Assembly: GCF_030499515.1 (NCBI RefSeq)
Contig: NZ_JASTWJ010000001.1
Span: forward strand, 1,426,001-1,490,000
From: Streptomyces sp. DT2A-34
Lineage (GTDB): Bacteria > Actinomycetota > Actinomycetes > Streptomycetales > Streptomycetaceae
Length of the DNA stretch: 64,000 bases
Reading direction: 5' to 3'
Part shown: in pieces, positions 28,372 to 37,252 of the stretch
How positions within the stretch are numbered: the first letter of the stretch is position 1
Layout of the letters: each line of letters opens with the position of its first letter
Position numbers and translations under genes: made by a program
The notes under the pieces: model-generated
Databases searched by the model: none
The model's input: only the letters and a program-made list of their open reading frames with translations
What the model was told of the DNA's origin: nothing

Positions 28372-28587
28372 ACCCCCAGCGTGTCATTCGTACTGCCGAA
28401 CGCACCACAGGCGCGCGGGCCACCGATTCCGGTCGAGTTCACGCCGAGTTCGGGCATGGCTCGTTGACGGGTCACGGGCGCCTCTCTAACTTCACGGTGC
28501 GTCCTGCGTCTCGCCTGAACGTCTCACTGAACTTGTCATGTGCAGTCATACGCGGTCCTGAGCGGTCGCGAACGGGAGGAGTCGGAG
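28372..28587 (+). promoter_or_regulatory. Divergent upstream region of DUF6278-like and SGNH genes
   Basis: No gene is seen. The segment should hold the promoters of the two divergent genes. A GGGAGGA ribosome binding site ends at 28580, 7 bp before the TTG start of the SGNH hydrolase. Confidence 0.35.
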
Positions 28588-30354
28588 TTGCGCCGACGTG
28601 TGTGGAGTTCCGCGGTCGTCCTCGCTCTCAGCGCGGCCCTGGTGCCGGGTGTCACCGCGCAGGCGGCCACCGAGCGCAGAGCCGGGCCGCTCCCACTGGA
28701 GCGGCTCTTCGACAACACGGCGGTCAGCTACAACACCCGTCCCGCCGAGGCGGACTTCGACGGGGTGGGCGGCTCCCTGTCCGCGCAGGACCTCTCGGCC
28801 GCGGGCTGGACACCCGGCCGCGTGCTCACCGTGCAGGGCGCCCGGCTGACCTGGCCGAACCGGCGGCCGGGCGAGCCGGACAACGTACGGGCCAACGGAC
28901 AGGACGTGCGGGTGCGCGGCCGCGGTGACGCGCTCGCCTTTCTGGTGGCGGGGACGGACGGGCACGACGTCGGTGGCACGGGGACGGTGACGTACGCCGA
29001 CGGCACCCGGACCGGCTACAGCCTGACCGCCTCCGACTGGCGCACCGGCCCGCTCGCCACCAAGGCGGTCGCCCTGCCGCACATCAACACGCCCGGCGGC
29101 CAACTCGCCGAGCGGGCGCGGCTGTACGTCATGACCGTGCCGCTGGTCATGGGGCGCGAGGTCGCCTCGGTACGGCTGCCGTTCGCGCCCGGGCTGCATG
29201 TGTTCGCGCTGGCGGTGCGGGCCGCGCCCCCGGGCTGGACGGGGAGTTGGGCCACCGCGACGGGTGGCTATCCGACCGTGGGGCCGTGGACCGACCGGAC
29301 GTTGCGGCTGGTGGTGCACACCTCGGCGGGCGGGCCGCGGGTGCGGCTGCGGTTCGACAACACCTTCGCGGCGGCGCCGGTGCGGATCGGGAGCGCCACG
29401 GTGGCGGTGCAGGAGGCGGGCGCGGCGGCACGCAGGACGCCGGTTCCGGTGTCCTTCCGGGGCAGGGCGGGCGTCGAGATCCCGGCGGGGGCGCAGGCGT
29501 ACAGCGATCCGCTCGGCTTCGAGGTGCCCGCGGACACCAATCTGCTGGTGAGCTTCCATCTGCCCGGGAGCGTGCCGGCCGCGCCCGTGCACCGGCTCGC
29601 GCAGCAGCGGTCGTATGTGAGCGGGCCCGGCGACCATACGGCGGACGGCTCCGCGGCGTCGTACGGCACGGTCCTGACCAGCTGGCCGTTGCTGACAGGT
29701 GTCGACGTGGGCGGTGGGCCGGGGTCCGTGGTGCTGCTGGGGGACTCGATCACCGACGGCGACAGGTCCACGATGGACGCCAACCGGCGGTGGCCCAATG
29801 TGTTGGCCACACGGCTGCTGAACCAGCATGTGGTCCCGCGCTATGGGGTGCTGAACCAGGGGATCTCCGGCAACCGTGTGGTCAGCGACCGCTATCCCGG
29901 TGACGGAGTGTCCACGGACACGGCCGGGGTGAGCGCCTTGTACCGGTTCGACCGGGATGTCCTGGCCCAGACGTCGGCGCGCACGGTGGTGGTGTTCGAG
30001 GGCGTCAACGATGTGCGGTGGGGCACGACCGCGGAACAGGTGATCGCCGGGTTGCGCGCGATCGCCGACCGGGGGCACGCGCGGGGGCTGCGGATGCTGG
30101 CGGCGACGATCCTGCCGTGCGAGGGGGAAGTGCGCTGCACGGCGGCGGCCGACGCGGAGCGGCTCAAGGTGAACCATTGGATCCGCACCGGCCCCGCGTT
30201 CGACGGCGTGCTCGACTTCGACGCCGTGGTACGGGACCCGGCGCGGCCGTCCCGGATGCTGCCCGCGTACGACAGCGGGGACCATCTGCATCCGGGCGAC
30301 GCCGGGCTCGCTGCGCTGGCCGAGTCGGTGGATCTGCGGGGGCTGCTTCGGTGA
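28588..30354 (+). CDS. Secreted SGNH/GDSL hydrolase with N-terminal beta-sandwich
   Basis: A ~588-residue exported esterase/lipase-like protein. Start at TTG 28588 is preferred because it follows GGGAGGA by 7 bp and opens directly onto a signal peptide (RRRVWSSAVVLALSAALVPG). An upstream in-frame ATG at 28540 would put charged residues before it. The N-terminal half is a beta-rich accessory domain. The SGNH catalytic domain fills the C-terminal ~220 residues: block I VLLGDSITDG, block III-like FEGVNDV, and block V DHLHPGD with the catalytic Asp/His. It probably deacetylates or hydrolyses esters on polysaccharides or lipids. Confidence 0.85.
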   Translation: MRRRVWSSAVVLALSAALVPGVTAQAATERRAGPLPLERLFDNTAVSYNTRPAEADFDGVGGSLSAQDLSAAGWTPGRVLTVQGARLTWPNRRPGEPDNVRANGQDVRVRGRGDALAFLVAGTDGHDVGGTGTVTYADGTRTGYSLTASDWRTGPLATKAVALPHINTPGGQLAERARLYVMTVPLVMGREVASVRLPFAPGLHVFALAVRAAPPGWTGSWATATGGYPTVGPWTDRTLRLVVHTSAGGPRVRLRFDNTFAAAPVRIGSATVAVQEAGAAARRTPVPVSFRGRAGVEIPAGAQAYSDPLGFEVPADTNLLVSFHLPGSVPAAPVHRLAQQRSYVSGPGDHTADGSAASYGTVLTSWPLLTGVDVGGGPGSVVLLGDSITDGDRSTMDANRRWPNVLATRLLNQHVVPRYGVLNQGISGNRVVSDRYPGDGVSTDTAGVSALYRFDRDVLAQTSARTVVVFEGVNDVRWGTTAEQVIAGLRAIADRGHARGLRMLAATILPCEGEVRCTAAADAERLKVNHWIRTGPAFDGVLDFDAVVRDPARPSRMLPAYDSGDHLHPGDAGLAALAESVDLRGLLR

Positions 30355-30463
30355 CGTTGCCCGGCGTCGCAGGGACCGTCTGGGGGCTGCGCCCCCCAGG
30401 CCCCCCTTCGGCCTGAACCGCCTCGTCCTCAAACTCCGGACAGGCTGGAAATGGCCGGCCTGG
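30355..30463. repeat. Copy of an intergenic repeat element (SIRE-like)
   Basis: Between the SGNH gene and exonuclease III lies a module with a GGGGGCTGCGCCCCCC hairpin, then CCTTCGGCCTGAA and CCTCGTCCTCAAACTCCGGA followed by CAGGCTGGAAATGGCCGGCC. The same modules recur, multiplied, at 62195-62490. This is a repeat family found in many Streptomyces intergenic regions. It may act as a transcription terminator between the convergent genes. Confidence 0.6.
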
Positions 30464-31243
30464 CTACACGTCCAGGTCCACGACCACCGGTGCATGGTCC
30501 GACGCGCCCTTGCCCTTGCGCTCCTCGCGGTCCACGTAGGAGTCGGTGACCGCCTTGGCGAACGGCTCGTTGCCGTACACCAGGTCGATGCGCATGCCGC
30601 GGTTCTTGGGGAAGCAGAGCTGGCGGTAGTCCCAGTACGTGAACGGGGCGTCGTACTTCAGGGGGCGCGGGACCACGTCGGACAGGCCGGACTCGCGCAG
30701 GGAGGCGAGGGCGGCGCGCTCGGCGGGGGTGACGTGAGTGAGGCCCTCGAAGGCCGCCACGTCGTAGACGTCGTCGTCCGTCGGCGCCACGTTGTAGTCG
30801 CCCATCACCGCGAACGGGCGGCTGCCGCCCGCATCCCCCGCGACGGCGGCCTTGAGGGCCTCGAACCACTGGAGCTTGTAGGCGTAGTGCGGGTGGTCCA
30901 CCTCACGGCCGTTCGGCACGTACACCGACCAGACGCGGACCGGGCCGCAGGTGGCGGAGATGGCGCGGGGCTCCACGGCGCCGTCGAAGCCGGGGTCGCC
31001 CGGGAGTCCCTTGACGACCTCCTTGAGGCCTACGCGGGAGAGCACCGCCACGCCGTTCCACCGGCCGGTGGCGTGGACCGCCGCCTCGTAGCCGAGGTCG
31101 CGCAGCGGGTCGAACGGGAACTGCTCCTCGGCGACCTTGGCCTCCTGCAGGCACAGCACGTCGGTGCCGCTGCTCTCCAGCCAGGTCAGCAGCCTGGGCA
31201 GGCGGGCGGTGATCGAGTTCACGTTCCAGGTCGCGATGCGCAT
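30464..31243 (-). CDS. xthA: Exodeoxyribonuclease III
   Basis: A 259-residue AP endonuclease/3'-5' exonuclease of the ExoIII family, acting in base excision repair. Metal and catalytic motifs are present: WNVNSI with the Asn near the start, LCLQEAK with the metal Glu, YVPNG, GDYNVAPTDDDV with the catalytic Asp/Asn, and the C-terminal SDHAPV with the catalytic His. Length matches the family. Start taken at ATG 31243 (MRIATWNVNS), although the frame is open further upstream. A metallo-hydrolase gene lies upstream in the same direction, 56 bp away. Confidence 0.95.
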   Translation of the reverse strand: MRIATWNVNSITARLPRLLTWLESSGTDVLCLQEAKVAEEQFPFDPLRDLGYEAAVHATGRWNGVAVLSRVGLKEVVKGLPGDPGFDGAVEPRAISATCGPVRVWSVYVPNGREVDHPHYAYKLQWFEALKAAVAGDAGGSRPFAVMGDYNVAPTDDDVYDVAAFEGLTHVTPAERAALASLRESGLSDVVPRPLKYDAPFTYWDYRQLCFPKNRGMRIDLVYGNEPFAKAVTDSYVDREERKGKGASDHAPVVVDLDV

Positions 31244-31299
31244 GCCTGACAACTTACCGGGCGGGACTGACAACCCGGCCCCGCCCGGGGTGGGCCCGC

Positions 31300-31935
31300 T
31301 CACACCTGCGCCGAGTCCCCCGGAGTCAGACGCAGGTGCTCCGCGCCGCCCAGGCCGCCGATCTGACGGTCGTAGATCGGGCGGGCCAGGTCGGTGAGCA
31401 GGGCGTCGTGGATGTCGTAGGCGCGCTGCGGCTTGACCTCGCGGACGTAGTCGATGACCTCCGAGATCTTGCTCCAGGGCGCCATGACCGGGAGCATCAG
31501 CGTCTCGACGGGGCGGTCCGGCACGGTGAGGGCGTCGCCGGGGTGGAACACCTTGCCGCCGTCGATGAGGTAGCCGACGTTCGTGATGCGCGGGATATCC
31601 GGGTGGATGACGGCGTGCAGTTCGCCGTGGACCTGGACGTCGAAGCCGGCCGCGGTGAAGGTGTCGCCGTGGCCGACGGTGTGCACGCGGCCCGGGAACG
31701 CCGCCGAGATCTGCTCCGCCACCGAGGCGAGCGTCCAGATCTCGGCGGCGGGGTTGGCCTCCATGGCCGCCCGCAGGTGCGCCTCGTCGAAGTGGTCGGG
31801 GTGCTCGTGGGTGACGAGGATCGCATCCGCGCCGACCGCGGCGTCCTCCTCGCTGAATCCTCCGGGGTCGAGAACGAGCGTGCGCCCGTCCTTCTCGAGG
31901 CGGACGCAGGCGTGCGACTTCTTCGTGAGCTTCAT
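31300..31935 (-). CDS. MBL-fold metallo-hydrolase
   Basis: A 211-residue UlaG-like metallo-beta-lactamase-fold protein starting at ATG 31935. The metal motif is VTHEHPDHFD, and later ligands are in the GHGDTF, HAVIHPD and FHPGDAL segments. The N-terminus HACVRLEKDGRTLVLDPG is typical of small actinobacterial members. The substrate is unknown. It lies between the pcaDC-like gene (80 bp upstream) and exonuclease III. Confidence 0.88.
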   Translation of the reverse strand: MKLTKKSHACVRLEKDGRTLVLDPGGFSEEDAAVGADAILVTHEHPDHFDEAHLRAAMEANPAAEIWTLASVAEQISAAFPGRVHTVGHGDTFTAAGFDVQVHGELHAVIHPDIPRITNVGYLIDGGKVFHPGDALTVPDRPVETLMLPVMAPWSKISEVIDYVREVKPQRAYDIHDALLTDLARPIYDRQIGGLGGAEHLRLTPGDSAQV

Positions 31936-32015
31936 GGCACCATCCTGCCCCCGCCGCCCGGCCGAAGGGCGGCTCAGGGGGGTGCTTGCGGCGCCTGGCC
32001 GACGCCCACGTTCGA

Positions 32016-33314
32016 TCACTCCGTGGGAGTGGTCTCCTCCCTTATGACCTGCTGCGCCACCTTGAACGCGCTGTTCGCCGCCGGTACGCCGCAGTAGACG
32101 GCGGCCTGCAGCAGCACTTCCTTGATCTCGTCGGGGGTCAGTCCGTTGCGCAGGGCGGCGCGGGTGTGGAAGGCGAGTTCGTCCATGTGGCCGCCCGCGA
32201 CCAGAGCGGTGAGGGTGACACAGCTGCGCGAGCGCCGGTCGAGGCCGGGTCTGCCCCAGATCTCGCCCCACGCGTACCGGGTGATGAACTCCTGGAAGTC
32301 CCCCGAGAACTCGTCCGCCTGCGCCAGCGCCCGGTCGACGTGCGCGTCGCCGAGGACCTCGCGACGGACCTTGATACCCGCGTCATAGGGGTCCGGCCGT
32401 CCTACGGTCTGCGGCTGTACGACGGCCGGGGCTATCTCGGCGATGGGCGCGGGCTGCGGCGGCGCGGCGGCCAGGACCGGCTTGACGGGGGCGGCCAGGA
32501 TGGCGATCTGGCCGGTGGAGGAGTCGTAGGCGGGCTGCCAGGCGGTGGAGAAGTGCCGGACCAGCAGGTCGGTGACGGCCGCGGGCTGCTCGACGGGCAC
32601 CAGGTGGGAGGCGCCGGGGACGACGGCGAGACGGGCGTCCGGTATGCCGGCGACCAGGGTGCGGGCCTCGGCGGGACCGGTGACCTGGTCGTCCGAGCCG
32701 ACGAGGACGAGAGTGGGCACGGCGACGCCGGAGAGTTGTGACCGTACGTCGAAGGAGGCGAGTGCCTCGCAGGCGGCGATGTAGCAGCCGGGGTCGGTGG
32801 TACGCACCATCTGTACGGCCCACTCGGTGATCGCGGGCTGGGCGGCGGCGAACCCGGAGGTGAACCAGCGGTCCGGAGAGGTGCGGGCGATGGGGTCGAG
32901 GCCGTTCGTGCGCACGATCACACCCCGCTGCCGGAACTCGTCGGCCGTGCCGAAGCGGGGCGAGGCGGCGATCAGGGCGAGCGAGGCGAGGCGCTCGGGG
33001 TGGCGCAGCGCGAGTTCGATGCCGAGAGCTCCGCCGAGCGCGCAGCCCGCGTATCCGAAGCGCTGTACGCCGAGGCCGTCGAGGGTGGCGAGCAGCCGTT
33101 CGGCGAGGTCGGCGACGGAGCCCGCCGGGTACGCGGGCGCGCCGCCGTGTCCCGGCATGTCGAACCGGAAGACGCGCCACTGCTGTGTCAGCTCGGGGAC
33201 CTGCCGGTCCCACATGTGCCATGTGGTACCCAGGGAGGGGCCCAAGATCAGGACGGGAGCCTCTTCTGGCCCGTCAAAGCGGTATTGCAGGGTGTTCGAC
33301 GGTGTCTCACTCAC
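32016..33314 (-). CDS. PcaDC-like fusion: enol-lactone hydrolase fold + carboxymuconolactone decarboxylase
   Basis: A 432-residue fusion of an alpha/beta-hydrolase domain (about 1-270) and a 4-carboxymuconolactone decarboxylase domain (about 310-425), the arrangement of PcaL/PcaDC in protocatechuate degradation. The decarboxylase part has the full GHMDELAFHTRAALRNGLT motif. In the hydrolase part the nucleophile elbow reads YAGCALGGA, so the expected Ser (position 92) is Ala. The Asp (GSDDQVTG) and His (GASHLVPVEQ) of the triad remain. The lactonase half may thus be inactive. GTG start at 33314. The first ~33 codons appear to have been supplied by the neighbouring island (see the remnant at 46132-46230). 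Confidence 0.88.
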   Translation of the reverse strand: MSETPSNTLQYRFDGPEEAPVLILGPSLGTTWHMWDRQVPELTQQWRVFRFDMPGHGGAPAYPAGSVADLAERLLATLDGLGVQRFGYAGCALGGALGIELALRHPERLASLALIAASPRFGTADEFRQRGVIVRTNGLDPIARTSPDRWFTSGFAAAQPAITEWAVQMVRTTDPGCYIAACEALASFDVRSQLSGVAVPTLVLVGSDDQVTGPAEARTLVAGIPDARLAVVPGASHLVPVEQPAAVTDLLVRHFSTAWQPAYDSSTGQIAILAAPVKPVLAAAPPQPAPIAEIAPAVVQPQTVGRPDPYDAGIKVRREVLGDAHVDRALAQADEFSGDFQEFITRYAWGEIWGRPGLDRRSRSCVTLTALVAGGHMDELAFHTRAALRNGLTPDEIKEVLLQAAVYCGVPAANSAFKVAQQVIREETTPTE

Positions 33315-33346
33315 GCCTCAGACCCTCTCACGTATCACGACTGCCC

Positions 33347-34447
33347 CTATGACGGGGGTTGCGACTGCACAGGTCTGACCAGGTGGAAGACCTCCCTGGC
33401 CACGTAGCGCTTGAGGCTTCGGACTACCTCGCGCCGGGTTTTGCCCTCCTTGCTGCGGCGTTCGTAGTAGTCCTGGGTACGCGGGTCAACGCGCAGGCGG
33501 GTCTGCACGATCCGGTGCAGGGCCGCGTTCGCTTGCCGGTCGCCGCCCCGGTTCAGGCGACGGTACTGCCAACTGCCCGAGGAACGCTCGACTGGGCTGA
33601 CACCGCACAGCGCCGCAAATGACGCCTCACTGCCCAGGCGCTCCGGGTTGTCCCCGATCGTGATCAGCAAAGTGACGGCGGTGTCCGGACCGATGCCCAC
33701 CACCTCGAGCAACTGCGGAGCGTGGCGCTCCACCAGCCGGGTCAGGCGGCCTTCCACCTCCCGGACCTCTTCGCTGAGCTGCCCGATGCGCCGGGCCAGC
33801 AGACACAGGGTGATGTGCGTAGCGTGGAGCACCGCCCCTTCGTCGGCCTCGTCGTTCAGGCTGTCGTCGACGAGCCCTGCACAGGTACGCAAGAGCTCTG
33901 CGTTGCCCAGCCCGGCCAGTTCCTCCCTCAGCTGCGGATCGGCACGGATGAGGACGGCCTTGAGCTGGTTGATCGCCTGGGTGCGGGCCTTGACCGCTGA
34001 GTCCTTGGCCAGCTTGTACATCCGGGCGATCTCCACTGGCCCATCGCCCGCCTTGGCCTGGGCGCGCGCCCGCCCGCTCAGCACCGCCCGGGCCGCGTTC
34101 TCGGCATCAAGCGGGTCCGACTTGCCGCGCCGACGGCGGTCGGCCCGGTCGAACCGATTCACATCGAAAACGTCCCCGCCCTGGGCCAGCAGGTAGCGGG
34201 ACAGGGCCGCCCCGAAGGAACCGGTCCCTTCCACTCCGGCCCGGCGCACCGTACCCGACGCCCTGGCCCATCCCAGCAGGTCTCGGTATCCAGCCGCGGT
34301 AGCCGGGAACTCCTCGGTGCCGATCACTTCCCCCACCAGGGAGAGCACAGCGGCCACATGGGCATCCCGGTGCGTGTCCACTCCCAGGACCACCTCCCTC
34401 GCCGGCCGGCGCCGACGAGAACGCGAAGCGGAGGGCGTGCCGATCAC
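33347..34447 (-). CDS. IS110-family transposase (DEDD RuvC-like)
   Basis: A 366-residue site-specific recombinase. The N-terminal RuvC-like domain starts with VVLGVDTHRDAHVAAVL (first acidic residue of the DEDD set), with GVEGTGSFG and SDPLDAENAARA further on. The C-terminal Transposase_20 domain holds VVGIGPDTAVTLL and the catalytic-serine region around FAALCGVSPVERSSGS. Length is normal for an active protein and no frameshift is seen. It begins at an ATG at 34447. Confidence 0.93.
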   Translation of the reverse strand: MIGTPSASRSRRRRPAREVVLGVDTHRDAHVAAVLSLVGEVIGTEEFPATAAGYRDLLGWARASGTVRRAGVEGTGSFGAALSRYLLAQGGDVFDVNRFDRADRRRRGKSDPLDAENAARAVLSGRARAQAKAGDGPVEIARMYKLAKDSAVKARTQAINQLKAVLIRADPQLREELAGLGNAELLRTCAGLVDDSLNDEADEGAVLHATHITLCLLARRIGQLSEEVREVEGRLTRLVERHAPQLLEVVGIGPDTAVTLLITIGDNPERLGSEASFAALCGVSPVERSSGSWQYRRLNRGGDRQANAALHRIVQTRLRVDPRTQDYYERRSKEGKTRREVVRSLKRYVAREVFHLVRPVQSQPPS

Positions 34448-34639
34448 GCTTGTTCCCTTTCAGGCCGACGGCTTATCGCTAGCCAGCACAGGGCCGTGCG
34501 GACGGTCAGAATCGTGAAGACGCCTTTCCGGCAAGCCCCTATCGAGACACGCCCGGTCAGCCCGAGACCAGCAACGCACCGTCCCCGGTCGGTGGTCGAC
34601 ACAGTGTGATCAGGACACCCCGGTCAGACATCTCAGGAG
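34448..34639 (-). ncRNA. Candidate bridge/seek RNA region of the IS110 element
   Basis: IS110-group elements encode a guide (bridge) RNA in the non-coding end upstream of the transposase. Here about 190 bp lie between the transposase ATG and the candidate element end, a fitting length and the right side. GC-rich self-complementary stretches are present (for example around 34555-34605). Structure and target loops could not be verified by eye. Confidence 0.3.
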
Positions 34640-34803
34640 TCAGACCCGCCGCAGAACAGCACCTGCCTACTGTTCTCCGTCTAACCGGCTTCCATCCACG
34701 TCAGCCCGCTCGTTCGAGCGAATTGACTCGAACCGCCCGTCGCCGACGAACAGAACTGGCACCATGCCGCCGTCGTACGACACTTCGAGTCGAAGGCGGA
34801 CCA

Positions 34804-36216
34804 TTGGAACGACGGGTCAATGAGCGGCAGCTCTCCGTGTTGCAGTGGGTGGGGACCGGGTGCCCTGCCGGCGTATGGGAGACCAGCTCCTACAAGACCA
34901 CCTGTCAGGCACTGCACAACCGGGGCCTGGTGACGGTCTCCCGGAAAAGCGGGCAGTGGAGCGTCGCCCTGACGAGCGCCGGCCAGCACTACCTGGCACA
35001 CGGCACATACCCTCCCCGCGGATCACGCCCGCGGAAGACCCAGGCCGCCATTCCACGCCCCCAGGTCACCCGAGCGCAGGCGACTCCGGCCGGCGAGCGG
35101 AAGCCAGGCCCTCCCTCACAGCCTCGTGTGACGTTCACGGAGCAGCTATTACAGGAGCTCGGGGAGGTCGGCGGCAGGATCGTCAAGAGCGGCAGCGGTC
35201 CCGACTTGGAAAAGTGGCCGTCCCGCGTCGCCGCCGCACGCAGATCCGGAAGGATTCCGGAGACGAAGGAGCTGTACGGAAGCTGGTGCCGTGACGGGTA
35301 CGAGATCAAACTCGTCGACATCCCCGCCTGGCGCCTTGCCGTCCTCGCCCCCGTCCCCGTGCCCTCGCGGCTCACTCGGCCGCACGCCGTAATCCGGGCC
35401 ATGCAGAACGAACGCCAGCCGCTCGGCCTGACCAAGCCCGTCCAAATACGCGCTCTCCGACTTATCCAGGCATTGATCACCGTTGCCGAGGCCGACGGAC
35501 ACACCTGCTCGGCCGGCCAAACCGGCTTCGCACCCCCACCTCATCGCCGCCGCAGGGCAAATCCCCACTTCACCATCACCGCACAGGGCCAGACCGTGGG
35601 GTTTCTCGTCCTCCAGGAGCAGGACCGGACCGAGCACGTCGCCACCGAGAAGGAACTCGCCGACGCCAAGAAGAACACCTGGGTAAGGATCCCCCGCTTC
35701 GACTACACCCCATCCGAACGCCTCCGCATCATCCTCAGCGGCGGCCAGCCACACCGGGCGAGCGAATGGGCCGACGCTCCCGGCCACGCCCTCGAAGAGC
35801 AGCTCGTCGAGATCGCACCAGAGGTCACGCTTCGCGGCGAAGCCGCCGAACGCAGACGCCAGGACGAGGCCGAAGCGGCACGCCAGAAGCGCATCCGCTG
35901 GGAAGCCGCCATGGAACAAGCCCGCATCCGGTACGCGGAGGCGTACCGCGTCCGGCACCTAGAAGCTCAGGAAGCGGCATGGCGCCATGCCACCCGACTG
36001 ACCAAATACGTGAGCGCCGTACGCACACGAGTCGAGGCCATGCCTCCGGGCCAAGCCAGAACCGAAGCCGAGGAATGGATCAGCTGGGCAGCGGCCACCG
36101 TTGAGCGCCTCGACCCATTGAACACACCGCCCCGGCTGCCCGACATTCCCAAGCCACGAGCCGACGACCTGAAACCCTTCCTCGGGCACTGGAGCCCTTA
36201 CGGCCCCACCTACTGA
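34804..36216 (+). CDS. Winged-helix/coiled-coil hypothetical protein of accessory regions
   Basis: A ~470-residue protein. A TTG at 34804 is the likely start, since the NERQLSVLQWVGTGCP segment that begins such proteins follows at once. Residues 1-65 look like a winged helix for DNA or protein contact (TTCQALHNRGLVTVSRKSGQ, then LTSAGQHYLAHG). The middle region is mixed alpha/beta. Residues ~330-440 form a long charged helix (EAAERRRQDEAEAARQKRIR). Similar proteins occur in many Streptomyces accessory regions; function unknown. It contains a rare TTA leucine codon (35149-35151). It could be an unrelated passenger or an associate of the downstream operon. Confidence 0.55.
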   Translation: MERRVNERQLSVLQWVGTGCPAGVWETSSYKTTCQALHNRGLVTVSRKSGQWSVALTSAGQHYLAHGTYPPRGSRPRKTQAAIPRPQVTRAQATPAGERKPGPPSQPRVTFTEQLLQELGEVGGRIVKSGSGPDLEKWPSRVAAARRSGRIPETKELYGSWCRDGYEIKLVDIPAWRLAVLAPVPVPSRLTRPHAVIRAMQNERQPLGLTKPVQIRALRLIQALITVAEADGHTCSAGQTGFAPPPHRRRRANPHFTITAQGQTVGFLVLQEQDRTEHVATEKELADAKKNTWVRIPRFDYTPSERLRIILSGGQPHRASEWADAPGHALEEQLVEIAPEVTLRGEAAERRRQDEAEAARQKRIRWEAAMEQARIRYAEAYRVRHLEAQEAAWRHATRLTKYVSAVRTRVEAMPPGQARTEAEEWISWAAATVERLDPLNTPPRLPDIPKPRADDLKPFLGHWSPYGPTY

Positions 36217-36717
36217 ACGCCCGCACCGCACAGTGTGCGCACACGCAACCGCAGTTCAGGAGCTCTTCGCGACCGGTTCAATCGCGGCACACCGACGTGG
36301 TGGGTCATCGAAGGCATGTCAGGATCGGAGAACGAGAGAGGACCTACAGGTCAAACCCGCATTTTGGGCCCGCCGAACGGGCTCCACGGGGCCGAGCGTC
36401 AAATGAGCGTCACTACCGCCCGGGCCCGGACCTCTCAAGGCGGGCCGCTGCTCAGCCCGCGGGCACGCCGGGGCAGAGCTCTCCGTGGCCTCCCCGTCGT
36501 GACACCCGCCTATCGGCTGACATCGAACTCGACCGTGTGCTCCTACGTCTGTGCCGACTCGCCGACACCGACACTGCCATGGCTACCACCTTCAGATGGT
36601 CGGAGTGAGGAACCCAGCGCTCCTCGTGCCCTGCGGTAGGCAACACGCCTTGGCGACCGCGAGCAAGCTGGCCACTGCCATGACAAGCACACGACGGCTG
36701 CGGAGGGTGTGGGCGGT
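36217..36717 (+). other. 501-bp intergenic region before the cyclase operon
   Basis: No gene can be supported. A frame on the plus strand ending at 36608 has a C-terminus (SADIELDRVLLRLCRLADTD) that could be the tail of a lost gene, but its N-terminal part looks random. The promoter of the operon starting at 36718 should lie here. A GGAGGG ribosome binding site sits at 36702-36707. Confidence 0.35.
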
Positions 36718-37209
36718 ATGCACGAGCCATGGGGACTTGCGTCGGAGGTGCAACGACTCCAAGGGCATGCCGAGCGTGCCCTTGTCGAGGTACAGCGGGC
36801 GGATACGAAAGCCACGGCGTTGTGTGGAATAGCCGGTGGTTTGCTGGCCGCAGGGGTTGCCGTGCTGTCGAGCGCAGATGGCATGCCCCTGCTCGCGGTC
36901 ATCTCCCTAGTACTGATGTGCCTGCTACTGATTGCCGCGATTGGGGCTGCGTTGCTCACCCTGCGACCCGTAGTCCCGAGGTCGGGATTACGCGCCGAGC
37001 TGATGAGCGAGGCGGTCGTCAGCGACCGGGTCGGTGTGAGTGCTGCCGCGCGTGGGGAGCTTGAACGGCATGTCGAGGCCCACCGGCTGCAGGTGCTTGC
37101 CTGGCTGGCGGACAGGAAGCTGCGAGCGGCCCGCCTGGCCGTGGATTTTGCCCTAGCAGCTCTCTCGATGGCTGGAATATGCCTATTGAGCAACATTCTG
37201 GCTAGTTGA
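36718..37209 (+). CDS. Pycsar-type transmembrane effector (PycTM-like)
   Basis: A 163-residue membrane protein, started at ATG 36718, 10 bp after GGAGGG. A short N-terminal helix ends in VQRADTKATAL, the ADTKA signature of Pycsar effector (PycTM, formerly DUF5706) proteins. It is followed by two membrane helices (about 34-51 and 57-82), a cytoplasmic helical segment (85-135) and a C-terminal membrane helix (140-160). In known Pycsar systems such proteins bind cCMP or cUMP made by the partner cyclase on phage infection and damage the host membrane. A cyclase gene lies two genes downstream. It carries a TTA codon at 36988-36990. Confidence 0.75.
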   Translation: MHEPWGLASEVQRLQGHAERALVEVQRADTKATALCGIAGGLLAAGVAVLSSADGMPLLAVISLVLMCLLLIAAIGAALLTLRPVVPRSGLRAELMSEAVVSDRVGVSAAARGELERHVEAHRLQVLAWLADRKLRAARLAVDFALAALSMAGICLLSNILAS

Positions 37210-37252
37210 GACGATCACCTAAGGATGTCGGGGCCGCGCAGCAGGGGGACGT

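Larger units (their letters stand above)
33318..34647 (-). mobile_element. IS110-family insertion sequence
   Basis: A single-transposase element without clear terminal inverted repeats, as usual for IS110. The 8-bp TCAGACCC occurs at 33318-33325 and again at 34640-34647, and could be the duplicated core at its two ends. That would give an element of about 1.3 kb. It lies only a few base pairs upstream of the pcaDC-like start codon and so has probably replaced that gene's promoter. Confidence 0.5.

Noticed and set aside
33347..34447. Stronger claim that IS110 insertion alone created the pcaDC duplication
   Set aside because: The displaced 5' end lies 12 kb away and IS110 does not copy flanking genes; an integrating island explains it better.
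36235..36639. Reading frames before the effector gene
   Set aside because: No ribosome binding site, low-complexity sequence, and overlapping frames of equal quality.
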